From the NCBI GenBank assembly GCA_017308135.1, contig JAFKFM010000013.1, positions 1-63,436 on the forward strand: a stretch of DNA of 63,436 nucleotides. Direction: 5' to 3'. This DNA is from Alphaproteobacteria bacterium (GTDB lineage Bacteria; Pseudomonadota; Alphaproteobacteria; CACIAM-22H2). Below are positions 42,287 to 53,070 of the stretch, one piece after another. Both the position numbers and the translations under genes were made by a program. The notes under the pieces were generated by a model. It made no database searches. It was not told the origin of the DNA and saw only the letters and a list, made by a program, of their open reading frames with translations. How positions within the stretch are numbered: position 1 is the stretch's first letter; each line of letters starts with the position of its first letter.

Positions 42287-42343
42287 GCCGACGTCTTAGC
42301 TAGGCGGATACCCAAGTTGCATAGCGGGCGGCTGCTCGGAGTT

Positions 42344-43669
42344 TCAATGACCGTGGCCCGCCGGCTCCTCCATACGAAATTCCTGAATGTCCTCTTTGCC
42401 GTCCGCCGACAAAATAAGCCGCGCGTCAAACTCATGTGGCTCGGCGGGCGCCGACGCGCTTTCGAGCATCGAAGGATTTGACGAAGAGGTGAAGAGCACA
42501 AGCGTCTCGGCCTGTCCGGCGCGGTCAATGATCACGGTCGCACTCAGCTCGTCGACGAAACGATTCAGCGTGAGTCGCATCCGCTCGCCCGCCGGTGTAT
42601 CCGCGATTGCAAGCTTTCCCTCCGCCAACTCGCTGCGAACCTGGAACGGCTCCGGAGCGTGATGGCCGGCGGAAATCCCGGCGTCTTCACCGGTTCGAGA
42701 GGAAACACGCACGTTAGCGACGCTGAGCGCGGGTATGTGTTCGAGCATCTCATGCCGGAGGCTTTCGGCCAAACGGTCGGCGTCAGCCACGGCCATGTCA
42801 GGGGCGACCTGAACACCGATGTCGGCAAGCAAGCGATGCCCAATCCAGCGTGCCTTGACGTCGAGAATCTGGCGGACATCTTTGACATGCACGGCAGCGT
42901 GCCTGATTTCGTCGATGATTGCGGGATCGACGCCGTCGAGCATCCGGACAAACACCGCCTTGGACGACTGCCAGACGATGCCGAAGATGGCGACGGTGAT
43001 GAGGAGACCGACAATTGGATCGGCCAATGGGTATCCGAGCCATACGCCGATCGCACCCAGGACAACCGCAAGGCTTGTGAAACCATCGGTGCGAGCATGG
43101 TAGCCATCGGCGATAAGGGCGGCGCTGTTGATCTCGCGGCCGACCCGAATGCGGAACACTGCGACCGCTTCATTTCCGAGGAATCCGATGATGCCGGCGG
43201 CCATCACCCAGCCAAGTAAATTGATACGCTGCGGGTGAAGCAGGCGGTCGATCGCCTCATAGCCGGCGAACACGGCACTGAAAAGGATGATCGCAACAAT
43301 GATCACACCCGCCAGATCCTCGACGCGCCCCAGACCATAGGTAAAAGTCTTGCTCGGCTTGCGGCGCGCCAACATGAAGGCAATCCAGAGAGGAATTGCG
43401 GTCACCGCGTCTCCGACGTTGTGGATCGTGTCGGCGAGCAGCGCGACGCTACCAGAAATTGCGACGACTCCAAGCTGGAGGATGGACGTGATCGCCAACA
43501 CGACGAACGACCATTTGATGGCCCAGATGCCCCGCGTCGTCGTCGCGATGGTCGGATCTATCGTGCCGTGGGTGTGGCCGTGACCCTTGCCGCCGGCATG
43601 CCCGTGACCAAGACCAAGTGATTGTTCCTGCGGCGACAGACCGAACCAGTCCTGAATTTCCTTCAACAT
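42344..43669 (-). CDS. CDF-family metal efflux transporter (CzcD-like)
   Basis: A 441-residue cation diffusion facilitator. His-rich N-terminus (GLGHGHAGGKGHGHTHG), six membrane helices with the metal site HxxxD twice (LLADTIHNVGDAV and LIADGYHARTDGF), then a cytoplasmic domain (ARWIGHRLLADIGVQVAPDMAVADADRL) and an extra ~120-residue C-terminus unlike standard CzcD. It exports Zn, Co, Cd or Ni to the periplasm in exchange for protons. It is the last gene of the leftward operon, 17 bp after czcA. Confidence 0.9.
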   Translation of the reverse strand: MLKEIQDWFGLSPQEQSLGLGHGHAGGKGHGHTHGTIDPTIATTTRGIWAIKWSFVVLAITSILQLGVVAISGSVALLADTIHNVGDAVTAIPLWIAFMLARRKPSKTFTYGLGRVEDLAGVIIVAIILFSAVFAGYEAIDRLLHPQRINLLGWVMAAGIIGFLGNEAVAVFRIRVGREINSAALIADGYHARTDGFTSLAVVLGAIGVWLGYPLADPIVGLLITVAIFGIVWQSSKAVFVRMLDGVDPAIIDEIRHAAVHVKDVRQILDVKARWIGHRLLADIGVQVAPDMAVADADRLAESLRHEMLEHIPALSVANVRVSSRTGEDAGISAGHHAPEPFQVRSELAEGKLAIADTPAGERMRLTLNRFVDELSATVIIDRAGQAETLVLFTSSSNPSMLESASAPAEPHEFDARLILSADGKEDIQEFRMEEPAGHGH

Positions 43670-43686
43670 GTCGTGGCTCCCAATCT

Positions 43687-46926
<3,240 letters not shown>

Positions 46927-46929
46927 CGC

Positions 46930-48147
46930 TCAGTCCTCGTCCCGCGGCTTCGACAGCTCGGCCTTGAGCGGGAACGTATTCGTCGCGGCGATGGACTCGC
47001 CGGGCGTCAGGCCGGACACGATCTCGAGGGATTGATCCTCCCTCTCGCCCAGCACGACGTCGCGCTTCTCGAAACCGCCTTTGGTCCGGACAAATACGAT
47101 CGGCTGGCCGTCCAACTTCTGAATTGCGGTCGCCGGCACCACGACGGGCACGGTCCGCTCGTTGAGAGCGATCGCCGCCGTGACGAACGAGCCCGGACGC
47201 CACATCCGGTCGGGATTCTGTATTTCGGCGACGACGCGCGCCGTGCGCGTATCCTTGTCGACCAGCGGGCTTACGAAGACGACCTTGCCGATGGCTGTCT
47301 CGGTGAGACCGCGCGCGGAAATTTGAACCGGCTGGCCTTCCTTGATCGAAGGAAGGTCGGAGGAGGCGACAGACAATTCCACCCAGACACGGCTGAGGTC
47401 GACCACGACGAACAATTCGGTCTCCAGACTGTCCCGGCCGACCGCCGTTCCCAACTCGACCTTGCGTTCGGCCACACGCCCGGAGATTGGTGAGCGTACA
47501 TCCTGGCGTCGAAGCGAAGCTTCCGGAGCCCCGGGCACCGCGGTGATTTCCCCTTCGCCGAGTCCCAGCGCGAGTAGTTTCTGCCGCGCGATTTTCAACC
47601 GCATTTCGGTTTGCGCCGCGGCGTTGCGCGACCGCAGGTATTGCTGTTCGGTGCCTACACGGCTGTCCCAGAGTGTCTTGTCGCGCGTGGACAAATCCTG
47701 TTGCAGATCGTTTGTAAGTCCGGCTGCCAGATATTCACTCTTGGCATCCGCGACCTCGCGGCTCTCGAGGACGGCGATTACTTCGCCCTTTGCGACATCT
47801 TCACCGATATTCTTGCGCAGCTCCGCGACCGTCCCGGACAGCTTGACCGAGACATGCGCGATCCGGTCCGCGTCGGGAACAACCGAACCCGGAACGACGA
47901 GACGCTTGGCGATTGCTGCCGGTCCTACATCGACCAGATCGATCTGCGCGAGCTTGATCTGCTCATCACTCATAGGAAGAAGGCCGGAGATCGGCTCAGG
48001 CGCCGACGGCTTCGGCGAGAGTGCTATCTTCGTCTGCGGTCCCATCCCGACTGCCCGTTGGACGGTCGTCGACAGCCCCGGCGCGAGCGCGAAAATCGCG
48101 GCTCCTGCCGCGAACGCAAGCACAACGATCGTCGAGCGACTCATCAT
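46930..48147 (-). CDS. czcB: CzcB-type RND adaptor
   Basis: A 405-residue membrane-fusion protein with an N-terminal anchor (STIVVLAFAAGAAIFALAPG), a lipoyl-type piece (VKLSGTVAELRKNIGEDVAKGEVIAVLESREVADAKSEYLAA), a hairpin, and beta-barrel parts (DVRSPISGRVAERKVELGTAV, VWVELSVASSDLPSIKEGQPV). It delivers metal to CzcA and links it to the outer-membrane channel. It is 34 bp downstream of dmeR and three bases before czcA. Confidence 0.92.
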   Translation of the reverse strand: MMSRSTIVVLAFAAGAAIFALAPGLSTTVQRAVGMGPQTKIALSPKPSAPEPISGLLPMSDEQIKLAQIDLVDVGPAAIAKRLVVPGSVVPDADRIAHVSVKLSGTVAELRKNIGEDVAKGEVIAVLESREVADAKSEYLAAGLTNDLQQDLSTRDKTLWDSRVGTEQQYLRSRNAAAQTEMRLKIARQKLLALGLGEGEITAVPGAPEASLRRQDVRSPISGRVAERKVELGTAVGRDSLETELFVVVDLSRVWVELSVASSDLPSIKEGQPVQISARGLTETAIGKVVFVSPLVDKDTRTARVVAEIQNPDRMWRPGSFVTAAIALNERTVPVVVPATAIQKLDGQPIVFVRTKGGFEKRDVVLGEREDQSLEIVSGLTPGESIAATNTFPLKAELSKPRDED

Positions 48148-48181
48148 GATACTCTTCCGACGTGGACCAGCGCGGACACCG

Positions 48182-48460
48182 TCACAGATATTTGGAAATG
48201 GCTTTGAACTCGTCGACGACGGTTCTTGTCGATTTGCCGGGTCCGCTCACGGCGAGATCGAGGCAGTGGTCGACGTGGTCATGGATCAGCGTTCGCTTCG
48301 CCTCGCCGACGGCCTTCTCGACCGCGTGAAGCTGCTGAGCCAGATCCAGGCATGACCGACCTTCGTCGAACATGCCGATGACCCGGCGAAGATGTCCCTC
48401 GGCGCGACGGAGCCGCTTGACGATATTGGAATGAGTTTCGTGAACGTGAATTTTTGCCAT
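48182..48460 (-). CDS. dmeR: DmeR, RcnR/CsoR-family Co/Ni-responsive repressor
   Basis: A 92-residue all-helical repressor. Ligand candidates are the N-terminal HVHETH, C in GRSCLDLA, and HDHVDHC, matching the DmeR/RcnR metal site. It heads the operon dmeR-czcB-czcA-CDF and faces an RcnR-like gene and dmeF. DmeR in Rhizobium controls the Co/Ni exporter DmeF, so the arrangement supports this name. The gene is intact, in contrast to the other three family members in the window. Confidence 0.88.
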   Translation of the reverse strand: MAKIHVHETHSNIVKRLRRAEGHLRRVIGMFDEGRSCLDLAQQLHAVEKAVGEAKRTLIHDHVDHCLDLAVSGPGKSTRTVVDEFKAISKYL

Positions 48461-48470
48461 CCACGGAACA

Positions 48471-48517
48471 TATCCTCCCCGGGGGGATAAGCCAATCCTT
48501 GAAAAGGATAGGGGGGT
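48471..48517. promoter_or_regulatory. G/C-tract operators between divergent metal repressors
   Basis: TATCCTCCCCGGGGGGATA (48471-48489) is a near-perfect palindrome, followed by ATAGGGGGGT (48508-48517). AT-flanked G-tracts are the known recognition form of RcnR/FrmR/CsoR-family repressors. They lie in the 72 bp between the dmeR start and the RcnR-like start and can control both directions. Confidence 0.7.
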
Positions 48518-48532
48518 CGGCTATATTGTCGC

Positions 48533-48811
48533 ATGAGCCATACCATCCGAGAGAAGAAGAGGCTGCTTGCGCGCGTCCGCCGTATCCGCGGGCAAGTCGA
48601 AGCCATCGAGCGTGCCTTGAGCGAAGAAGCCGAGTGTGAACGCATCATGCACATGATCGCCGGCATCCGGGGGAGTGTCGCGGGGCTGATGGCCGAGGTG
48701 GTCTAGGATCATATCCGCACCCATTTGGTCGACCCCCAGAAGAACCCCGGTGCGCTCAATTCGGACGCGGCGGATCAACTGATCGAAGTCGTTCACACCT
48801 ACCTGAAGTAA
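48533..48811 (+). pseudogene. RcnR/FrmR-like repressor with in-frame TAG
   Basis: ATG 48533 begins MSHTIREKKRLLARVRRIRGQVEAIERAL, close to RcnR/FrmR, with ECERIMHMIAGIRGSVAGLMAEVV. An amber codon at 48704-48706 replaces the next residue (Glu or Lys in homologues), and the frame goes on DHIRTHLVDPQKN...VVHTYLK to TAA 48811, nine bases before dmeF. Without read-through a 57-residue protein lacking helix 3 and the His ligands would result. Probably inactivated, leaving dmeF without its own repressor. Confidence 0.75.
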
Positions 48812-48820
48812 GGACACGCC

Positions 48821-50098
48821 ATGGACGCCGACCGAACGTTCGATCCTCTCGCCGCGCATAATCACGTATTTTTAGGAGAAGATCACGACAAGGCCGCGCG
48901 GCGGACCTGGGCGGTCATCGCGCTGTGCGGCGTCATGATGATCGCAGAGATCGTCGGCGGCGCACTGTTCGGATCATTGGCTCTTATCGCCGACGGTCTG
49001 CACATGTCGACGCACGCCGGCGCGCTTCTGTTGGCGGCGTTGGCCTATACATATGCGCGCCGACATGCCGGCGACAGGAATTTCACCTTCGGCACCGGAA
49101 AGTTCGGGGATCTCGCCGGATACAGTAGCGCAATCATATTGGCGATGATCGCGTTGCTGATCGGTTATGAGGCGATATCGCGTTTCCTGTCCCCGGTCGC
49201 CATCAGTTTCAACGAGGCTATTCCGATTGCCGTGCTCGGTCTTGGCGTCAACCTGGCAAGTGCGTGGCTGCTGTCCGGCGGTCACCACGGACACAGTCAT
49301 GGCCATGGTCATTCACATGGCCACGAGCATCCACACGGTCATGGTGAGGATGTCCGCCGGATCGACCTAGGAGCCGGCGTCATCGAACTTGAGGTTTTTG
49401 AAAACGGCGTGCCGCCGCGTTTCCGATTGCAGCTTCCGGATGGTTTGCAGTTGCATGCCTCGCATGTCACCGTTGAAACTATAAGACCTGCTGGCAGCAG
49501 ACAGACATTCACATTCGCGGATCGTGGAGGATATCTGGAATCGATCGACGAAATTCCGGAACCTCATGAGTTCGTGGCCAAGGTTCGCCTGAAGCAGGGC
49601 GATCAGTTCAAGGAATTTGAAGAGAGTTTCGAAGAACACGATCATGATGCGCCTGCGAGCGCCCATCATCGTGACAACAATATGCGGGCCGCGATCGTTC
49701 ACGTCGCGGCCGATGCAGCGGTTTCGGTGCTGGTGATTGTCGGACTTCTCCTCGCGCGCACCTTTGGGTGGCTCTGGATGGATCCGCTCGCCGGTCTGAT
49801 TGGCGCGTTCGTTATCGCAAACTGGTCGTTCGGCCTGTTGCGGGACACAGGCGGCATCCTGCTGGACCGCAATCCGGATCCGCGCATGGCGGAAAAGGTC
49901 AGGCAGACGATCGAGAGCGATGGAGATCGGGTGACCGACCTGCATCTCTGGCGGCTGGGACCGGGGCACCTCGGAGCAATCGTCGCCGTCGCGACCGAGA
50001 AACATCGCGGTGCCGAATATTATCGCCGCAACCTCAGCAAGTTCGGCGATTTGTCCCACCTCACAATCGAGGTCAGCAATCAAGCCGCAGCAGGCTAG
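48821..50098 (+). CDS. dmeF: DmeF, CDF-family Co/Ni exporter
   Basis: A 425-residue CDF transporter. Membrane metal site residues: LIADGLHMSTHAGALL (HxxxH in place of HxxxD, typical of DmeF) and VHVAADAAVSVLV. The loop between helices 4 and 5 is very His-rich (GGHHGHSHGHGHSHGHEHPHGHGED) and is followed by an extra ~120-residue soluble insert (IDLGAGVIELEVFENGVPPRF...) like the C-terminal extension of the CDF at 42344. It exports Co(II)/Ni(II). Its promoter lies in the dmeR/rcnR-like intergenic region. Confidence 0.9.
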   Translation: MDADRTFDPLAAHNHVFLGEDHDKAARRTWAVIALCGVMMIAEIVGGALFGSLALIADGLHMSTHAGALLLAALAYTYARRHAGDRNFTFGTGKFGDLAGYSSAIILAMIALLIGYEAISRFLSPVAISFNEAIPIAVLGLGVNLASAWLLSGGHHGHSHGHGHSHGHEHPHGHGEDVRRIDLGAGVIELEVFENGVPPRFRLQLPDGLQLHASHVTVETIRPAGSRQTFTFADRGGYLESIDEIPEPHEFVAKVRLKQGDQFKEFEESFEEHDHDAPASAHHRDNNMRAAIVHVAADAAVSVLVIVGLLLARTFGWLWMDPLAGLIGAFVIANWSFGLLRDTGGILLDRNPDPRMAEKVRQTIESDGDRVTDLHLWRLGPGHLGAIVAVATEKHRGAEYYRRNLSKFGDLSHLTIEVSNQAAAG

Positions 50099-50542
50099 TG
50101 CGACGGGATCAATGAGGATCTACGAATCAGGCTTCACTATCGTGCGCGGCGGATAGTTGCGGCGCCTCGTCGAGGTTCGCGCGAACGGAAGTGAAAGCGA
50201 TGCCTGCGCACACTTCGCCAGTGTCAAAACCAACGCGCCGACCTCGCCAAGTTAGAACAATTCAGCATGACAATCACTCGATGCAGTGAACATCCGTCGC
50301 CGACTTGCCCGGTGTGCGAGATGCCTGACCAGAAATCACTGGCCAGAATGCTTGGCCCAGCAATGGTCAGCATCATTGCCCTTTTGATGCAGCCAAAAAA
50401 AGCCCCGCCGTGTGGGCGGGGCGAAAGTAGGCGCAGCGTTATTGCTGCGCCGTTAGTCTACCCATAAGCGTTCCGGGATAACAGTTGAAATTAAACCTTA
50501 TGACGGCTTGTTCGTAGCAGGCATCGACATTTAAGGTAGCAT
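50099..50542. other. Gene-poor region after dmeF
   Basis: I see no convincing gene in these ~440 bp. A frame at 50267 (start MTITRCSEHPSP) has Cys-Pro motifs (CPVCEMPDQK) but no recognisable homology. Two strong hairpins lie at 50395-50451, described separately. A promoter for the small membrane gene at 50543 is expected at the right end. Confidence 0.4.
50395..50422 (-). terminator. Intrinsic terminator (minus strand) with neighbouring hairpin
   Basis: On the minus strand GCCCCGCC pairs with GGCGGGGC and is followed by seven Ts, so it ends leftward transcripts, probably from the two-component system at 50961-52972. A second hairpin (GGCGCAGC/GCTGCGCC, 50430-50451) precedes it. Confidence 0.7.
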
Positions 50543-50752
50543 ATGGCAGACAATTCACACAAATTGATAAGTTTGTTTGTAGCTCTGGCGAGTGCGCCTG
50601 CACTGGCCTACGCCGTTGCTTACGTCGCGCATTTCGAGTGGCACTTCTCTCGGGCTATCATTAGGAGGGACGCACTTGTTATGGCGGCTTTGATGGGAGT
50701 TGTAGTCGGCGTCAAATTCTTGTTTCAAAGACGGAGCAGGAACGGTCCGTAG
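50543..50752 (+). CDS. Small membrane protein of unknown function
   Basis: A 69-residue protein with two hydrophobic segments (LISLFVALASAPALAYAVAYVA and ALVMAALMGVVVGVKFLF) around a basic loop (EWHFSRAIIRRD). It is in convergent orientation to the kinase gene. I do not recognise it. The composition is less GC-rich than its surroundings. Confidence 0.45.
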   Translation: MADNSHKLISLFVALASAPALAYAVAYVAHFEWHFSRAIIRRDALVMAALMGVVVGVKFLFQRRSRNGP

Positions 50753-50960
50753 GCTTTTGGCTGTTTTGCCTTCACAAAATTCCGCGCCTTGTGAGAGATT
50801 CCGAATACGCCGCCGCTGTGCTTGTGGTCCTAATAAAGCCACTCGGCATGACCTTGCCGCCATACGCAAATTCAGTCAGCAGGATCTTGCCGGTCGCATC
50901 AGTGAGCGGTCGCTCGTTTCGCAGAGTGACCAATCCCGGCTGGTAGAAATGCTGCGATTG

Positions 50961-52307
50961 CTATCCGTTGGGCAGAGACAGCGTGACGCGAAGACCATTT
51001 CCATCGCTCTGGTTCTTCAAGACCAACGAAGCGTCAAGCTTTTCAGCCGCAAGCTGGACGATCGAAAGTCCCAAGCCGCTGCCGTAAGGACTTTTGTGAC
51101 GGCCGCGAAAAAACCGCGTTGTCACAAGCCCCAGTTCGGAGTCAGGAATACCGGGCCCGTCGTCATCGACAACAATTGTGACGCAAGTTTTGCTGCAAGA
51201 AACACTCCAGTCTACGCTGCCGTTGTTATTGATATGCTGAACTGCATTTTCATGAAGATTTCGCAGTGCCAACGTCAGAAGATCGCGATTTGTCGCGATA
51301 CCAATCTCGTAAAGTGCGGGATCCAAAACGACCTTGGCTGAGTTGGCGAGGGGGTCGGTCGATATGATTTCCTCGAGAATTTGGCCGAGGTTGACGTCAT
51401 CGGTCCGTTGGACGTCATCCTGTGCGTCGATCCGTGCGACTGCCAGCAATTGACGCACCAGTCTGGAGGTTTGATCCACCGAGATCACAATGAGACGAAG
51501 TGCTCTTGCTCGCGCCTCAGGATCCAGCGTTGCGATGGCGACTTGCGCCTGTGTCTTTAATCCGGCAAGCGGCGTGCGCAATTCATGAGCGGCAAAGGCT
51601 GTTATCTCGCGTTCATGGCGGCGTGCAGTTTCAACCTTTGAAAACAGGCTGTTCAGGGAGTTTGCGAGAGGAGCCAGCTCGGGAGGTGCGTGACTTGCAT
51701 CGACGGGACTCATGTCGTCGACGTTTCGATTCGTCAAATCAGCCGCCATGAGTTGAAGCGGTCGCAGCCCCCGTCCCAGAATGTTCCAGATCAGAAATCC
51801 GAGCAACGGAACGATCAGCATCGCAGGCCAGAGCAGACCTTTGATCAGGTCGCTCACAAGCCGCTCTCGCAGTCCGAGCCGATCTCCGACGAGCACGCGG
51901 ATACCCTTGGCCGAATCGGAAATGGCATAGACGCGCCATGTCTCGCCGCCCACGTTCTGATCGGAGAAGCCATCCGTCTCATTGCCGAGGCGGTCGTTGG
52001 GTGCACCGCTTGATCGTGCAACCAGTCGACCATCCAGCGACCAGATCTGGCACGACAACTGTCGCTCGTAGCTTGCAGCCTCGGGCAACGGCTGCACGCC
52101 GGGTCGCGATGTACTTGATGCCACCCCGGCGCCGTTGATGGCCAGCGAGCTAACCATGCGGGCCGCTTCCTGGAGCCGGGTATCCAGCACATGCTCGACC
52201 TCGCTGCGGGTCTGGAAAAACACCCATGCGCTTGCGCATAGCCAGATCAGCCCAGTTGCGGCCGCTAGTACGATGAAGAGGCGACCTCTCATGGAACGGG
52301 TAATCAT
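50961..52307 (-). CDS. QseC-like sensor histidine kinase
   Basis: A 448-residue membrane kinase with TM1 near 9-32 and TM2 near 167-187 around a periplasmic sensor. The phospho-acceptor His is in ITAFAAHELRTPLAGLKTQAQVA, and the ATPase motifs are ENAVQHINNNGSV, VDDDGPGIPDSE and GSGLGLSIV. HAAHELRTPLAGLKTQ is typical of QseC. It is coupled to the regulator gene by a four-base overlap. The signal is unknown. The divergent target genes (dsbD and others) suggest envelope redox or copper stress. Confidence 0.9.
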   Translation of the reverse strand: MITRSMRGRLFIVLAAATGLIWLCASAWVFFQTRSEVEHVLDTRLQEAARMVSSLAINGAGVASSTSRPGVQPLPEAASYERQLSCQIWSLDGRLVARSSGAPNDRLGNETDGFSDQNVGGETWRVYAISDSAKGIRVLVGDRLGLRERLVSDLIKGLLWPAMLIVPLLGFLIWNILGRGLRPLQLMAADLTNRNVDDMSPVDASHAPPELAPLANSLNSLFSKVETARRHEREITAFAAHELRTPLAGLKTQAQVAIATLDPEARARALRLIVISVDQTSRLVRQLLAVARIDAQDDVQRTDDVNLGQILEEIISTDPLANSAKVVLDPALYEIGIATNRDLLTLALRNLHENAVQHINNNGSVDWSVSCSKTCVTIVVDDDGPGIPDSELGLVTTRFFRGRHKSPYGSGLGLSIVQLAAEKLDASLVLKNQSDGNGLRVTLSLPNG

Positions 52308-52972
52308 GATCTGGCGTCCCGCATTCGATATCCTATGCCACGCACGGTCTCGATGAGATCGCGCCCAATTTTATTGCGAAGATTATGAATATGCACTTCG
52401 ACGGCATTGCTTTCGACCTCGTCCTGCCAGCCGTACAGTCGCTCTTCAAGATCGCTCTTCGAGCGGATCGTTCCTGGCCGCTCCATTAACGCGGAAAGAA
52501 GCGCAAACTCGCGCCGAGACAGGCTTATCGTTTTTCCGGCCGCGGATGCGGTGAGTGTCGCCGGATCAAGCGTGATCCCGTTGTACGCAAGATGCGGCGC
52601 GGCACGGCCTGCTTTTCTCCGAACGATGGCGCGCACGCGCGCGGCCAGTTCATCCAGATCGAACGGTTTTCCCAAGTAATCGTCGGCGCCAGCGTCGAGC
52701 CCTTTGATCCGATCGGCGACCTCGTCAAGCGCGGTCAGGAGAAGAACGGGCGTGGTATTTCCCGCGGCGCGAATGTTTGACAGCAAATCGAGTCCGGAAC
52801 CGTCCGGCAGCATCAGGTCCAGCACAACGGCATCAAATGATGCCGTTGCCAGCGCGGTCAGACCGTCCGCGCACGAGGTGACCGCGTCGACGGTGGCGCC
52901 CACCAGGCTCAAGCCAGCTTTTAAACCGTCAAGCAGAATCGGATCATCCTCAACAACCAGAATTCGCATCAC
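52304..52972 (-). CDS. QseB-like response regulator
   Basis: A 222-residue OmpR-family regulator: acidic E7-D8-D9, phospho-acceptor in VVLDLMLPDGSG, KPFDLDE, and a winged-helix domain ending ESNAVEVHIHNLRNKIGRDLIETVRGIGYRM. The group contains PmrA and QseB, which bind CTTAA-type direct repeats. Exactly such a repeat lies in the intergenic region to dsbD. It likely activates dsbD-dsbA-ldt and itself (inference). Confidence 0.9.
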   Translation of the reverse strand: MMRILVVEDDPILLDGLKAGLSLVGATVDAVTSCADGLTALATASFDAVVLDLMLPDGSGLDLLSNIRAAGNTTPVLLLTALDEVADRIKGLDAGADDYLGKPFDLDELAARVRAIVRRKAGRAAPHLAYNGITLDPATLTASAAGKTISLSRREFALLSALMERPGTIRSKSDLEERLYGWQDEVESNAVEVHIHNLRNKIGRDLIETVRGIGYRMRDARS

Positions 52973-53009
52973 GTCCTCGTTTCACCAAACCGGCACGTCG
53001 CAGGCGAGC

Positions 53010-53026
53010 CTTAAGGCTGCCTTAAG
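53010..53026. promoter_or_regulatory. PmrA/QseB-type box
   Basis: CTTAAG-GCTGC-CTTAAG: two identical hexamers with 5-bp spacing, the exact format of the PmrA/QseB recognition sequence. It lies between the divergent response-regulator and dsbD starts, 45 bp ahead of dsbD. Confidence 0.75.
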
Positions 53027-53070
53027 GTAGGGCAGCGAAATCAGCCTCCACCCTATTTTTTTGGATTGTC

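Noticed and set aside
50267..50467. 66-residue frame with CPVC motif after dmeF
   Set aside because: The frame crosses the terminator hairpins, and I see no homology or ribosome site; left as non-coding.
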